Below are positions 25,173 to 33,156 of a DNA stretch of 64,000 bases, piece by piece. This DNA is from Spirosoma aerolatum (lineage in GTDB: Bacteria > Bacteroidota > Bacteroidia > Cytophagales > Spirosomataceae): the NCBI RefSeq assembly GCF_002056795.1, contig NZ_CP020104.1:1437001-1501000 (forward strand), read 5' to 3'. How positions within the stretch are numbered: position 1 is the first letter of the stretch; every line of letters starts with the position of its first letter. The position numbers and the translations under genes are program-made. A model generated the notes under the pieces. That model saw only the letters and a list, made by a program, of their open reading frames with translations, was not told the origin of the DNA and ran no database searches.

Positions 25173-27296
25173 ATGCGTTTTCCTCTTCTGTTCGTCTTTT
25201 TACTCGTTCTCTCGTTTACCGCTCACGCCCAGAAAGCTATCCGAATCGCCTGCGTGGGGAACAGCATTACGTATGGAGCCGGACTGACGCATCGGGAGCA
25301 GAACTCATTTCCGGCCCAGCTCCAATACCTGTTGGGTTCGGGCTATACCGTAATGAATTTTGGCGTGAGTGGCCGAACCGTATTACGAGAAACAACAGCA
25401 CCGTATATGTCGACGGATAAATATCAGGAAGCCTTGAAAAGTAACCCTGATATTGTGCTCATTAAACTGGGAACGAATGATAGCCGACTGCCCTATCGCT
25501 TAAAAATCGACCAGTTTATTCCCGATTATAAGGCACTTGTCCAATCGTTTAAAGACTTACCGACGCATCCACGCATTGTGCTACTGCTGCCTGTTGCCTC
25601 GTTTTTGACCGATACCACCCGCCAGACAGAAGCCGCTATTAAAAAGTATATTTTGCCCCGAATCCGACAGGTCGCCTTTGATGAAAAGCTGGAACTCGTC
25701 GACCTGCATTCGCTGACGCTGGAAGATAGCCTGTTGTTTCCCGATAAACTGCATCCCGCTTCTTTGGTAATGACCCGCATTGCCCGCCGACTGTATGAGG
25801 TGATTACGACGAAAACCCAGCCTGATTTTGACATTTTTCAGAAAATCAAAGAATCCCAAAAAATCACATCCTTTTATGGCTACGACTGCGCCGATTTTAC
25901 CTTTGAAGGACGTGCCTGTAAGGTCGTTAAGCCCCGAATCGTAGCGAAGGATAAGCCCTGGATCTGGCGGGCGCGTTTCTGGGGACATGAGCCGCAAACC
26001 GACATTGCGTTGCTGGATCATGGGTTTCATCTGGTTTACTGCGATGTGGCCGAACTCTTTGGCAATGCTGAAGCCGTTGGCCTCTGGAACAAATTTTATC
26101 GCTACATGCACAAAGCCGGTCTGGCCGATAAAGTAGCGCTGGAAGGCTTAAGTCGGGGTGGTGTTTACGTTTACAATTGGGCGGTTGAAAATCCAAAAAA
26201 AGTGGCCTGTGTGTATGTCGATGCGCCTGTGCTGGATCTGAAAAGCTGGCCGGGTGGTAAAGGGAAAAGCAAGGGTAGTCCCAGCGACTGGGAGATTTTC
26301 AAGAAAGACTACGCCCTGAAGTCGGAAGAAGAAGCCCTTCAGTTTAACGGTAATCCGCTGGATCGGGTACATGACATTGTAAAGGGTAATTTCCCGATGC
26401 TGCATGTGGTTGGCGATGCTGACGATGCAGTACCCGTAAGCGAAAATACCGAGCCGTTCGAGAAGCAGGCATTGGCACTAGGTGGCCGCATTACAGTTAT
26501 TCACAAGCCAGGGGTTAATCACCACCCGCATAGTTTAGCTAATCCGTCGCCCATTGTCGATTTTATTCTGAAATCGGTTGGTCTATATCCGTCTTATGCC
26601 CAAATGCCAGTGCCCGGCTCAGAATATCGGTCGGCAGGAGGCTGGAAAACCGGTAATGATTGGTGGGACAATTACACCAATATCCAGCAGACGCTCGACA
26701 GTACCGGCAAACTCGATATTCTGTTGATGGGCAATTCAATTACACAGGCAATCGGCAAACGAAGTCTGGTCGTTCATCAAGGTGGTCAGCCTCCGTTCGA
26801 TAGTGCGCTGGCGGGTTACCGATATGGCGTTGCCGCTATTTCGGGCGATAAGACTCAACACCTGCTCTGGCGAGTTGAAAATCTGGACTTTGCGAAAGCC
26901 GATCCTGCACTGGTTGTGGTTACAATTGGGGTCAACAACTTCCAGGAAGACGAAGCGGAGGCTATTACAGCAGGCATTGGTGCGATACTGAAGTCGCTTC
27001 GTCGGAAACTTCCGCAGGCAAAACTGGTGCTGGTGGGTCCGCTCCCTGCCGGTACGACTGCCGACGATGAAAAACGAAAAAAATATACCCTCGTTCATCA
27101 GCAGATTCAGGCATTTGTCGATAACAAAACGATCTTCTTCTGCGATCCATCTGTTGCCTTGCTCGACGCAGCTACGGGCAATCTGGTTGCGGGTACGTAT
27201 TCGGGCGATGGAATTCACCTGGCCCGGAAAGGCTATACCATCTGGGCTACGGCCTTACGCCAGACGATTGATAAAATTGGGTTGCCAGCACATTAA
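25173..27296 (+). CDS. secreted triple-hydrolase fusion: SGNH - alpha/beta hydrolase - SGNH
   Basis: The 707-residue protein has a signal peptide (to about residue 19, AHAQ). Residues 22-215 form an SGNH/GDSL hydrolase: IACVGNSITYGAG, IKLGTNDSR, FPDKLHPASL. Residues 225-460 are an alpha/beta hydrolase: LEGLSRGGVYVYNWAVENPKKVACVYVDAP with a GLSRGG nucleophile, VVGDADDAVPVSENTEPF and GVNHHPHSLANP. Residues 490-700 form a second SGNH unit: DILLMGNSITQAIG, VVTIGVNNF, GDGIHLARKGYTIWA. Both SGNH units keep the Ser and Asp/His blocks. Three deacylases in one chain could act on a multiply esterified polymer. It follows the CE1-like gene on the same strand. Confidence 0.85.
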   Translation: MRFPLLFVFLLVLSFTAHAQKAIRIACVGNSITYGAGLTHREQNSFPAQLQYLLGSGYTVMNFGVSGRTVLRETTAPYMSTDKYQEALKSNPDIVLIKLGTNDSRLPYRLKIDQFIPDYKALVQSFKDLPTHPRIVLLLPVASFLTDTTRQTEAAIKKYILPRIRQVAFDEKLELVDLHSLTLEDSLLFPDKLHPASLVMTRIARRLYEVITTKTQPDFDIFQKIKESQKITSFYGYDCADFTFEGRACKVVKPRIVAKDKPWIWRARFWGHEPQTDIALLDHGFHLVYCDVAELFGNAEAVGLWNKFYRYMHKAGLADKVALEGLSRGGVYVYNWAVENPKKVACVYVDAPVLDLKSWPGGKGKSKGSPSDWEIFKKDYALKSEEEALQFNGNPLDRVHDIVKGNFPMLHVVGDADDAVPVSENTEPFEKQALALGGRITVIHKPGVNHHPHSLANPSPIVDFILKSVGLYPSYAQMPVPGSEYRSAGGWKTGNDWWDNYTNIQQTLDSTGKLDILLMGNSITQAIGKRSLVVHQGGQPPFDSALAGYRYGVAAISGDKTQHLLWRVENLDFAKADPALVVVTIGVNNFQEDEAEAITAGIGAILKSLRRKLPQAKLVLVGPLPAGTTADDEKRKKYTLVHQQIQAFVDNKTIFFCDPSVALLDAATGNLVAGTYSGDGIHLARKGYTIWATALRQTIDKIGLPAH

Positions 27297-27305
27297 GTTT
27301 CTAAT

Positions 27306-27351
27306 CAGGATGGACAGGATTGCTTTGGCTTATCAAATCATGTCCATCCTG
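27306..27351. repeat. palindromic repeat between convergent genes
   Basis: Arms 27306-27321 and 27336-27351 pair over 16 bp with one mismatch (core CAGGATGGACA). It lies between the fusion hydrolase (plus) and the exported RidA (minus), 10 bp from each end. I recall similar ATCCTGTCCATCCTG strings from other Bacteroidota genomes, but cannot check that here. Confidence 0.65.
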
Positions 27352-27360
27352 TCAAAAACT

Positions 27361-27840
27361 CTATTTCGCTTTTCCTTTCAGCGGGGCGTAGGCAATGCAG
27401 TCGACTTCGAGGGCGGCTCCCAGGGCCAGGCCATTTGCGCCAAAGGCACTACGGGCCGGAAAGTGGCCTTCTTTAAAGTAACTCCGGTAAATGGTATTGA
27501 ATTCAGGCCATTTGGCCATATCCCCAATCATAACCGTACATTTTACTACATCGGCGGTGGTCAGCCCCTGCTCTTTCAGGGCTGCAACAATATTGTCCAT
27601 CGTTTGTCGGGACTGGGCATCAAACCCATCGGCCAGTTTTCCGTCAGCTTTTACGCCTATCTGCCCGGATATATAGACGAAATCACCGGCCCGCATAGCG
27701 CGTGAGAACGGATATGAGGGCGTTTGCTGGCCGGGTACATCGGCCATACCTTCGGTTAGTTTGGCAATGTTGGCTGGAAGCATGGCCGAGAGTAAAAGGG
27801 TTAAGCCGCTTACGGCAAGCGTGTAGATAACTTTTTTCAT
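27361..27840 (-). CDS. second exported RidA/YjgF-family protein
   Basis: A RidA-fold protein with signal peptide MKKVIYTLAVSGLTLLLSAMLPANIA; the ATG six codons upstream is possible. The family blocks are SRAMRAGDFVYISGQIGVKADGKLADGFDAQSRQTMDNIVAALKEQGLTTADVVKCTVMI and FPARSAFGANGLALGAALEVDCIAYAP, including the Arg in PARSAFG that in RidA contacts the substrate. Unlike the copy at 19632, this one keeps that Arg motif, so activity is more likely. Periplasmic location is inferred from the signal peptide. Confidence 0.88.
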   Translation of the reverse strand: MKKVIYTLAVSGLTLLLSAMLPANIAKLTEGMADVPGQQTPSYPFSRAMRAGDFVYISGQIGVKADGKLADGFDAQSRQTMDNIVAALKEQGLTTADVVKCTVMIGDMAKWPEFNTIYRSYFKEGHFPARSAFGANGLALGAALEVDCIAYAPLKGKAK

Positions 27841-27858
27841 AGTCGTATAGGGATTCAA

Positions 27859-28345
27859 GTACTGGATTGGTGATTGGCTAATGAGAAGGTGGTTAATTGC
27901 CTTTCGTAAAAATAGCAGGCCTGACGAAGAAGCCTAGCGGATAAAAAAAATAGTCGCTGGAGGGGTACAAAATTGATAAAGCAGACTATTACATACAGAC
28001 TAGCAGTGATCGACAAACTATAGTTCGTTAGATTACAGTTTATCTTAGGTTGGTTTGGCTAAGGTCTCTGGCTCTGTCGGAGACCTTATTTGTTTTTGGC
28101 TGCTCCAAAGCTGAAGTGAGGATTTATTTATCAATTCTATCCTCACGAGGTTTTGAGAAACCCCGCTGTGTCGATTGTAAGCACCCGACACCACAATGCA
28201 GTGGTCTGGCGTCGAAATCATTGGCTCGCTGAGTAGATTTCCGGTAACAGGTCAGTTTACGACTGAAAGTTTTGACTGAAAAGGGTATGGTTTCGGAAAA
28301 TGTACATACTCCTGATCAGATAGCTGTAGAACCCTGATAAACAGA
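27859..28345. other. 487 bp intergenic region with a terminator-like hairpin
   Basis: This divergent gap lies between the RidA gene and the GH67 gene. It carries the TAAGGTCTC/GAGACCTTA hairpin at 28060-28088 followed by a T-rich run, and a GGTTTTGAGAAACC element at 28149-28162 that recurs at 35742-35755 on the other strand. A 60-codon frame at 28050 has no convincing composition. A small RNA ending at the hairpin is possible. Confidence 0.5.
28060..28098 (+). terminator. terminator-like hairpin in a long gap
   Basis: TAAGGTCTC (28060-28068) and GAGACCTTA (28080-28088) pair over nine bases with an 11-base loop, followed by TTTGTTTTT. No gene ends just before it on the plus strand, so it would terminate an unrecognised transcript or be an mRNA leader element of the GH67 gene. 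Confidence 0.45.
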
Positions 28346-30484
28346 ATGACAAAGACGTATAGACAAATTAGTGTAGCCCTTTTGATAGCCCTGGTTTCGG
28401 TTATGAATGGTTTTGCCGAAGACCCCGCCTATGCCGATGGGTATCGACTCTGGCTAAACTATGATCTGATTAGCGATGCCGTCAAGCGGCAGGCGTATGC
28501 AAATGCGGCTCAGTTCATTGCCGTCAAAACAGATAGCCCTATTCTGAAATCGGCCGCCGACGAATTGCAGATGGGGTTGCAGGGTCTGTTAGGTAAATCA
28601 GTGCCCGTGATTGGCAGTATAGGTAGTCGTACAGGCGGTATTGTGTTGTCGGTAAATCCGGCCGATGTCGCTGGTCAGTCCCTGAATAAAGAAGGGTATC
28701 GTATTGAGTCGAAAGGTGGCAATTTGATTATCTCCGGCAAGTCTGATGCGGGGGTCTTGTACGGGGCTTTTGCTTTGTTGCGACAGATACAAACCCTTCA
28801 GTCAATACAGGGCATTTCGCTGGTCAGTAATCCGAAGGTACAGTTTCGGATGCTAAATCATTGGGATAATGTCGATGGGTCGATTGAGCGGGGCTATGCG
28901 GGTTCGTCACTCTGGAAATGGTATGAGTTGCCCGAACGGATCGACCCCCGCTATCGCGATTATGCGCGTGCCAATGCATCCATTGGTATCAACGGAACAG
29001 TGGTCAACAACGTGAATGCCAGCGCCCGATTCATGACCAGTGAGTACATCGAGAAAGTAGCCGCTTTGGCTAATGTATTCCGACCCTATGGCATTCGGTT
29101 GTATTTGTCAGTCTATTTTGCGGCTCCCAAAACCCTGGGCGGCTTGAAAACCTCCGACCCGCTCGACCCGCAGGTGCGGCAGTGGTGGGCCGACAAAGTG
29201 AAGGATATCTATAAGGCCATTCCCGATTTTGGTGGTTTTCTGGTCAAAGCCAATTCGGAAGGGGAGCCTGGTCCACAGGATTATGGCCGTACCCATGCCG
29301 ATGGGGCCAATATGCTGGCTGAAGCCCTGAAACCGTACGATGGGGTGGTGATCTGGCGGGCGTTTGTCTATAAAGCAGACCCTAAAGCAGACCGTTTCAA
29401 AGCTGCCTATGAGGAGTTTGTGCCCTTAGACGGCCAGTTCGATAAGAAGGTAATTGTGCAGGTCAAAAACGGCCCTATTGATTTTCAGCCCCGGGAACCC
29501 TTTTCACCTCTGTTCGGAAATATGCCCAAAACTCCGCTGGGTATGGAGTTTCAATTGACGCAGGAATACCTGGGCTTTGCGACGCATCTGGTCTACGAAG
29601 CACCCCTGTTCAAAGAATGCCTGGAAACTGATACCTACGTAAAAGGCAAAGGCTCAACCGTAGCGAAGGTGGTCGACGGAAGTTTGCACGGTTATTCGAT
29701 GAGCCTTATGGCAGGGGTTGCCAATACGGGTTCGAACCTGAACTGGACAGGCCACCCGATAGCTCAGGCCAACTGGTATGCGTTTGGGCGGCTGGCCTGG
29801 GATCATACCGTATCGTCGGAAGCCATTGCGAGAGAATGGGTAGCAATGACCCTGACACATGAGCCTCAGGCTACCAAACGAATCGTAAATCTAATGGGAA
29901 AATCGCGGGATATTTACGTCAATTACAACACACCGATGGGCCTCTCGCGACCCTGGACGGGCGTTCACTTTGCTCCCGAACCCTGGCAGGCGCGTAGCCC
30001 TCGCCCCGACTGGACGGCCGTGTATTACCATCGTGCCGATTCGATGGGTATAGGCTTCGACCGGACAGCAACGGGAAGCAAGGCGCTGGAACAGTATCGG
30101 CCTGAGGTGCAACAGCAGTGGAATAACCCTGAAACCTGTCCAATTTCGTATTTACTGTGGTTTCATCATGTGCCCTGGACCAAAAAACTGTCGACGGGCC
30201 GAACATTATGGGATGAGCTTTGTACCCATTTTTATACCGGAGCCGATTCGGTTCGGTGGATGCAGCAGGAATGGGCGCAGGTAAAACCAGCCATCAATCC
30301 TGAAACCTACGCCAATGTAGCAGCCCGGCTGGTTACTCAGCAAAAAGAAGCGATCTGGTGGCGCGATGCCTGGGTACTTTACCTGCAATCCATCTCAAAA
30401 CAGCCCATTCCGCCCCCGTTCAAACAACCAGCCCGAACCCTGGACGAAGTGAAGCAATCGGTGAATGTGTACTTGCTAAGGTAA
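28346..30484 (+). CDS. alpha-glucuronidase, glycoside hydrolase family 67
   Basis: GH67 enzymes remove (4-O-methyl)glucuronic acid from the non-reducing end of xylo-oligosaccharides. The 712-residue protein has a signal peptide (to FAE, about residue 25), an N-terminal beta domain (residues 30-150), and the barrel starting at NPKVQFRMLNHWDNVDGSIERGYAGSSLWKW. GGFLVKANSEGEPGPQDYGRTHADGAN carries a catalytic Glu region, and FQLTQEYLGFATHLVYEAPLFKECLETD and WRDAWVLYLQSIS are family-typical. Length is normal for GH67. It fits with the CE15-like esterase upstream as a glucuronoxylan module; its export suggests periplasmic action. Confidence 0.95.
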   Translation: MTKTYRQISVALLIALVSVMNGFAEDPAYADGYRLWLNYDLISDAVKRQAYANAAQFIAVKTDSPILKSAADELQMGLQGLLGKSVPVIGSIGSRTGGIVLSVNPADVAGQSLNKEGYRIESKGGNLIISGKSDAGVLYGAFALLRQIQTLQSIQGISLVSNPKVQFRMLNHWDNVDGSIERGYAGSSLWKWYELPERIDPRYRDYARANASIGINGTVVNNVNASARFMTSEYIEKVAALANVFRPYGIRLYLSVYFAAPKTLGGLKTSDPLDPQVRQWWADKVKDIYKAIPDFGGFLVKANSEGEPGPQDYGRTHADGANMLAEALKPYDGVVIWRAFVYKADPKADRFKAAYEEFVPLDGQFDKKVIVQVKNGPIDFQPREPFSPLFGNMPKTPLGMEFQLTQEYLGFATHLVYEAPLFKECLETDTYVKGKGSTVAKVVDGSLHGYSMSLMAGVANTGSNLNWTGHPIAQANWYAFGRLAWDHTVSSEAIAREWVAMTLTHEPQATKRIVNLMGKSRDIYVNYNTPMGLSRPWTGVHFAPEPWQARSPRPDWTAVYYHRADSMGIGFDRTATGSKALEQYRPEVQQQWNNPETCPISYLLWFHHVPWTKKLSTGRTLWDELCTHFYTGADSVRWMQQEWAQVKPAINPETYANVAARLVTQQKEAIWWRDAWVLYLQSISKQPIPPPFKQPARTLDEVKQSVNVYLLR

Positions 30485-30566
30485 AGAGCGAAAGAGTACA
30501 TGAGTGAAAGAGCGAAGTCATCCGGTAGGCAATTCGCTCTTTCACTCATGTACTCTTTCGCTCTTT
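30483..30566. repeat. perfect 34-bp palindrome between convergent genes
   Basis: Arms 30483-30516 and 30533-30566 are perfect inverted copies with a 16-base loop. The left arm overlaps the GH67 stop codon. Each arm is itself built of GAAAGAG-like units (AAAGAGCGAAAGAGTACATG). A run of As follows on the plus side, giving a T-tract for the aminotransferase transcript from the minus strand only if read through; either way both convergent genes end around it. Confidence 0.75.
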
Positions 30567-30588
30567 AAAAAAAGAGGAAGGTTGAAGT

Positions 30589-31728
30589 TTACGAAATCAT
30601 TTTCAACGCGTCGGCGAAGGCTTTCATCTGGTCCATTGTGCCCAGGCTGACACGACACCAGTACTGACCGTCGAACTTCCATTGGCGGATGCTCACGCCC
30701 TGATCCATCATACGGGTTACGAAATCTTCGCCCTTCATCCGAATCGGGAACATCACGAAATTAGCACCCGAAGGCAGCGGTTCGTAGTTGGTTTGTTTCA
30801 GAACGCCCAGCAGGAAATCTTTCGATTCTTTCGCCTTGCCGAGTGAGTAGTTGATAAACTCTTTATCCTGCAAACTGACCATAGCCGCCCGAAGGGTTGT
30901 CATGCTGATGCAGCCACCGCCCGTTGCAAATTTGCTGATCTGCTCCAGAAGCTCAGGTTTCGCAATCATATAGCCCGTACGCAGTCCAGCAAAGCCATGT
31001 ACTTTCGAGAAAGTCTTGGTAATGATTACATTGCTGCCTTTTTTCACCATATCGACCATCGAATACGCTTTCGGATCGGGCGTGTAGTCGATGTACGCTT
31101 CATCGACCAGGATTGGGGTTTTGGCGCCCACCGATTCGCAGAACGCCCGTAATTTCGATGGATCAACGATGATGGCCGTCGGGTTGTTGGGATTACAGAG
31201 ATACACCATACCCGTCTGGCTATTCACGCGCTCATTCAGCTTGTTCAGATTAATATCATATCCGTCAGCCGCTACTAGTGGAACCCGATCAATGTTGACG
31301 CCATGTTTCATAGCTGCACGGGGGAGCTGGTCGAACGTTGGGTCGGGTGCTACAATCGTGCGGCCTGCATTTGGGCGATAAGCGGCCCAGAGTGAAGCAG
31401 CTGTCAGCAACTCACCCGAACCGGCACCCAGCAGAACATACTCTTCGGGCACACCTTCGGTATCGGCAACCAGTTTCCGGAATTTGCGGGCATGTTCCAT
31501 CGCATAGAGATAGCCGTCGGGAGCGGCTTCGGTGATGGTCTTGAGCACTTTTGGCGAAGGGCCGTATGGGTTTTCATTCGCTGACAAACGAGCTTTCAGA
31601 GGGCCTTTAGGGGCTTTATAACCCAGTGGCATCTCTTGTTCTGGCTCGCAAAAGGCGGCAGGAGCAGCAGCCATACTAAGGCCAGACACTAAGCTGGCCC
31701 GAAGCCAGTCTCGACGGTTGATGGACAT
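30589..31728 (-). CDS. Tat-signal, HisC-like PLP aminotransferase
   Basis: The 379-residue protein is a class I/II aminotransferase similar to histidinol-phosphate aminotransferase: LSANENPYGPSPKVLKTI, LGAGSGELLTAA, YLCNPNNPTAIIV, VDEAYIDYTP, and TKTFSKVHGFAGLRTGYMIA with the PLP lysine. The N-terminus reads MSINRRDWLRASLVSGLSMAAAPAAF, a twin-arginine signal, so the folded, cofactor-loaded enzyme is likely exported to the periplasm. It has no histidine-biosynthesis neighbours, so true HisC function is doubtful. Its substrate is unknown. Confidence 0.9.
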   Translation of the reverse strand: MSINRRDWLRASLVSGLSMAAAPAAFCEPEQEMPLGYKAPKGPLKARLSANENPYGPSPKVLKTITEAAPDGYLYAMEHARKFRKLVADTEGVPEEYVLLGAGSGELLTAASLWAAYRPNAGRTIVAPDPTFDQLPRAAMKHGVNIDRVPLVAADGYDINLNKLNERVNSQTGMVYLCNPNNPTAIIVDPSKLRAFCESVGAKTPILVDEAYIDYTPDPKAYSMVDMVKKGSNVIITKTFSKVHGFAGLRTGYMIAKPELLEQISKFATGGGCISMTTLRAAMVSLQDKEFINYSLGKAKESKDFLLGVLKQTNYEPLPSGANFVMFPIRMKGEDFVTRMMDQGVSIRQWKFDGQYWCRVSLGTMDQMKAFADALKMIS

Positions 31729-32089
31729 AAGATAAGTTCGGTCTTAATGCGTCAGTAAAGGATGAAGTCAGAAGAATCAGGTAATAAGGTAGTTGAGTTT
31801 CGCTATAGTGGTTACGAACAAGTCAAAAATAGGTTTATGTGGGCTGTTTTTCAAATATTATTTTTACTAATTATATTTTTATTCTATAATCTTTTAATTA
31901 ATGCAATAAATTAAAAATAAAATATAATGAATGGTTGCTGATGTGAGCAATTTAGGCTTAAATAGAGGTGTGTTCGTTGACTTTCAGGGCGTTATATTTT
32001 GCACCGCCAGGACGCGATGGGCGCGAAAAAGTTTGTACCAATGACCTATTCTTCGCGTCTATCGCGTCCTGGCGGTGTAAGAAAAGCAG
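31729..32089. other. AT-rich intergenic region with one palindrome
   Basis: The 361 bp between the aminotransferase start and the end of the glycosyltransferase gene include an AT-rich stretch (about 31850-31930) and the palindrome at 32002-32077. No further gene was seen. Confidence 0.55.
32002..32077. repeat. palindromic repeat of the GGACGC family
   Basis: Arms 32002-32027 and 32052-32077 (26 bp) pair with two mismatches. The core CACCGCCAGGACGCGAT relates it to the elements at 42078-42143 and 58703-58758. It lies just after the glycosyltransferase stop on the minus strand. Confidence 0.7.
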
Positions 32090-33127
32090 TTAGCTTAATT
32101 TCGCCAGCTCATCTAGCTGAATACCCCAGGCACAGCGGAAATGACCCAGTGGACAGGCGGTTCGACCATGCAGATTACAGGGCTTGCATTCTAAGCGCTC
32201 CGGCGTTTGCACAACTCTGGATACATCGGCCAGTGGACCGAAGCCAAACTGGGGGACTGTTGAACAGAAAATGGCTGTTGTGGGGGCATTCATAGCCGAG
32301 CAAAGATGCAGCGGAGCCGAATCGTTCACATAATTCATCACAGCGCTCTGTTGCAGGGCTGCCGATTGGAGTAAACTTAGCTTGCCTGCCAGATTTATGA
32401 CCTGCTTTGTGCTACCTGCCAGTGCCCGAATGGCATCGCAGGCGTGTACATCAGTTGGAGCACCCAGTAAGTAAATGGTCAGATCATCCGGCAAGGCTTT
32501 GATTAATTCCACCCATCGTTCCGACGGATACTGCTTCGTAAACCAAACTGACATAGGAGCCATACACACGTATGGTCTGTGTTGATACGTGTGCACAGCG
32601 TCGTAATCGGTCCGCGATGGGTATAATTTAGGGCGGACAAGCGCCTGACGGCTTAGCGGATGGGGCTGAAAATCAGGGGCTGACTGGAGTGCCTTCAGCA
32701 AGCCGGTATTGCGATCAACTTCGTGTGTTCCCGGTTCAAACCGATGGGCGATCCGATGGGTAAAAAAGCGGGAAAACGGATTCTTATCAAAGCCGATGGT
32801 CGTACCTGCGCCCGACAATGCCGTTAGTAAGCCCATGGTGCCATAGCGTTGCAGATTCAGGACCGCATCATATTTCCTGGCCCGAATAGTACGCAAGAGT
32901 CGCCATAAATCCCGATATTTGGTACCCTTTTTATGCCAGACCAGCACCTCGTTTAAAAAAGGATGATTGGCCAATAGCGTCTCATTGCCTTTGCGTACAA
33001 GCACATCCAGTACGGCTTCGGGATAGGCCGTGTGGAGTTGTTCGAACAAAGCGGTTGCCAGAATTACATCGCCGATGAAAGCCGTTTGAATAATCAGGAA
33101 CCGGGGTGGATTCGTTGCGGTTATCAT
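32090..33127 (-). CDS. glycosyltransferase family 9 (LPS heptosyltransferase-like)
   Basis: The 345-residue protein begins RFLIIQTAFIGDVILATALFEQLHTAYPEAVLDVLVRKGNE, typical of GT9 heptosyltransferases (WaaF/WaaC). Further blocks are YDAVLNLQRYGTMGLLTALSGA and YVNDSAPLHLCSAMNAPTTAIFCSTVPQFGFGPL, the donor-binding region. These enzymes add ADP-heptose in the lipopolysaccharide core. A Cys-rich stretch near the end (LECKPCNLHGRTACPLGHFRC) is often seen in this family in Bacteroidota. The donor sugar is not proven. Confidence 0.9.
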   Translation of the reverse strand: MITATNPPRFLIIQTAFIGDVILATALFEQLHTAYPEAVLDVLVRKGNETLLANHPFLNEVLVWHKKGTKYRDLWRLLRTIRARKYDAVLNLQRYGTMGLLTALSGAGTTIGFDKNPFSRFFTHRIAHRFEPGTHEVDRNTGLLKALQSAPDFQPHPLSRQALVRPKLYPSRTDYDAVHTYQHRPYVCMAPMSVWFTKQYPSERWVELIKALPDDLTIYLLGAPTDVHACDAIRALAGSTKQVINLAGKLSLLQSAALQQSAVMNYVNDSAPLHLCSAMNAPTTAIFCSTVPQFGFGPLADVSRVVQTPERLECKPCNLHGRTACPLGHFRCAWGIQLDELAKLS

Positions 33128-33156
33128 TAGTACGCTTAAGGCGTAAAAATTTTAGA

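Noticed and set aside
27067..27705. 212-codon plus-strand open frame
   Set aside because: It overlaps the end of the triple hydrolase and lies antisense to the RidA gene; it has no family signature, so it is a shadow of real genes.
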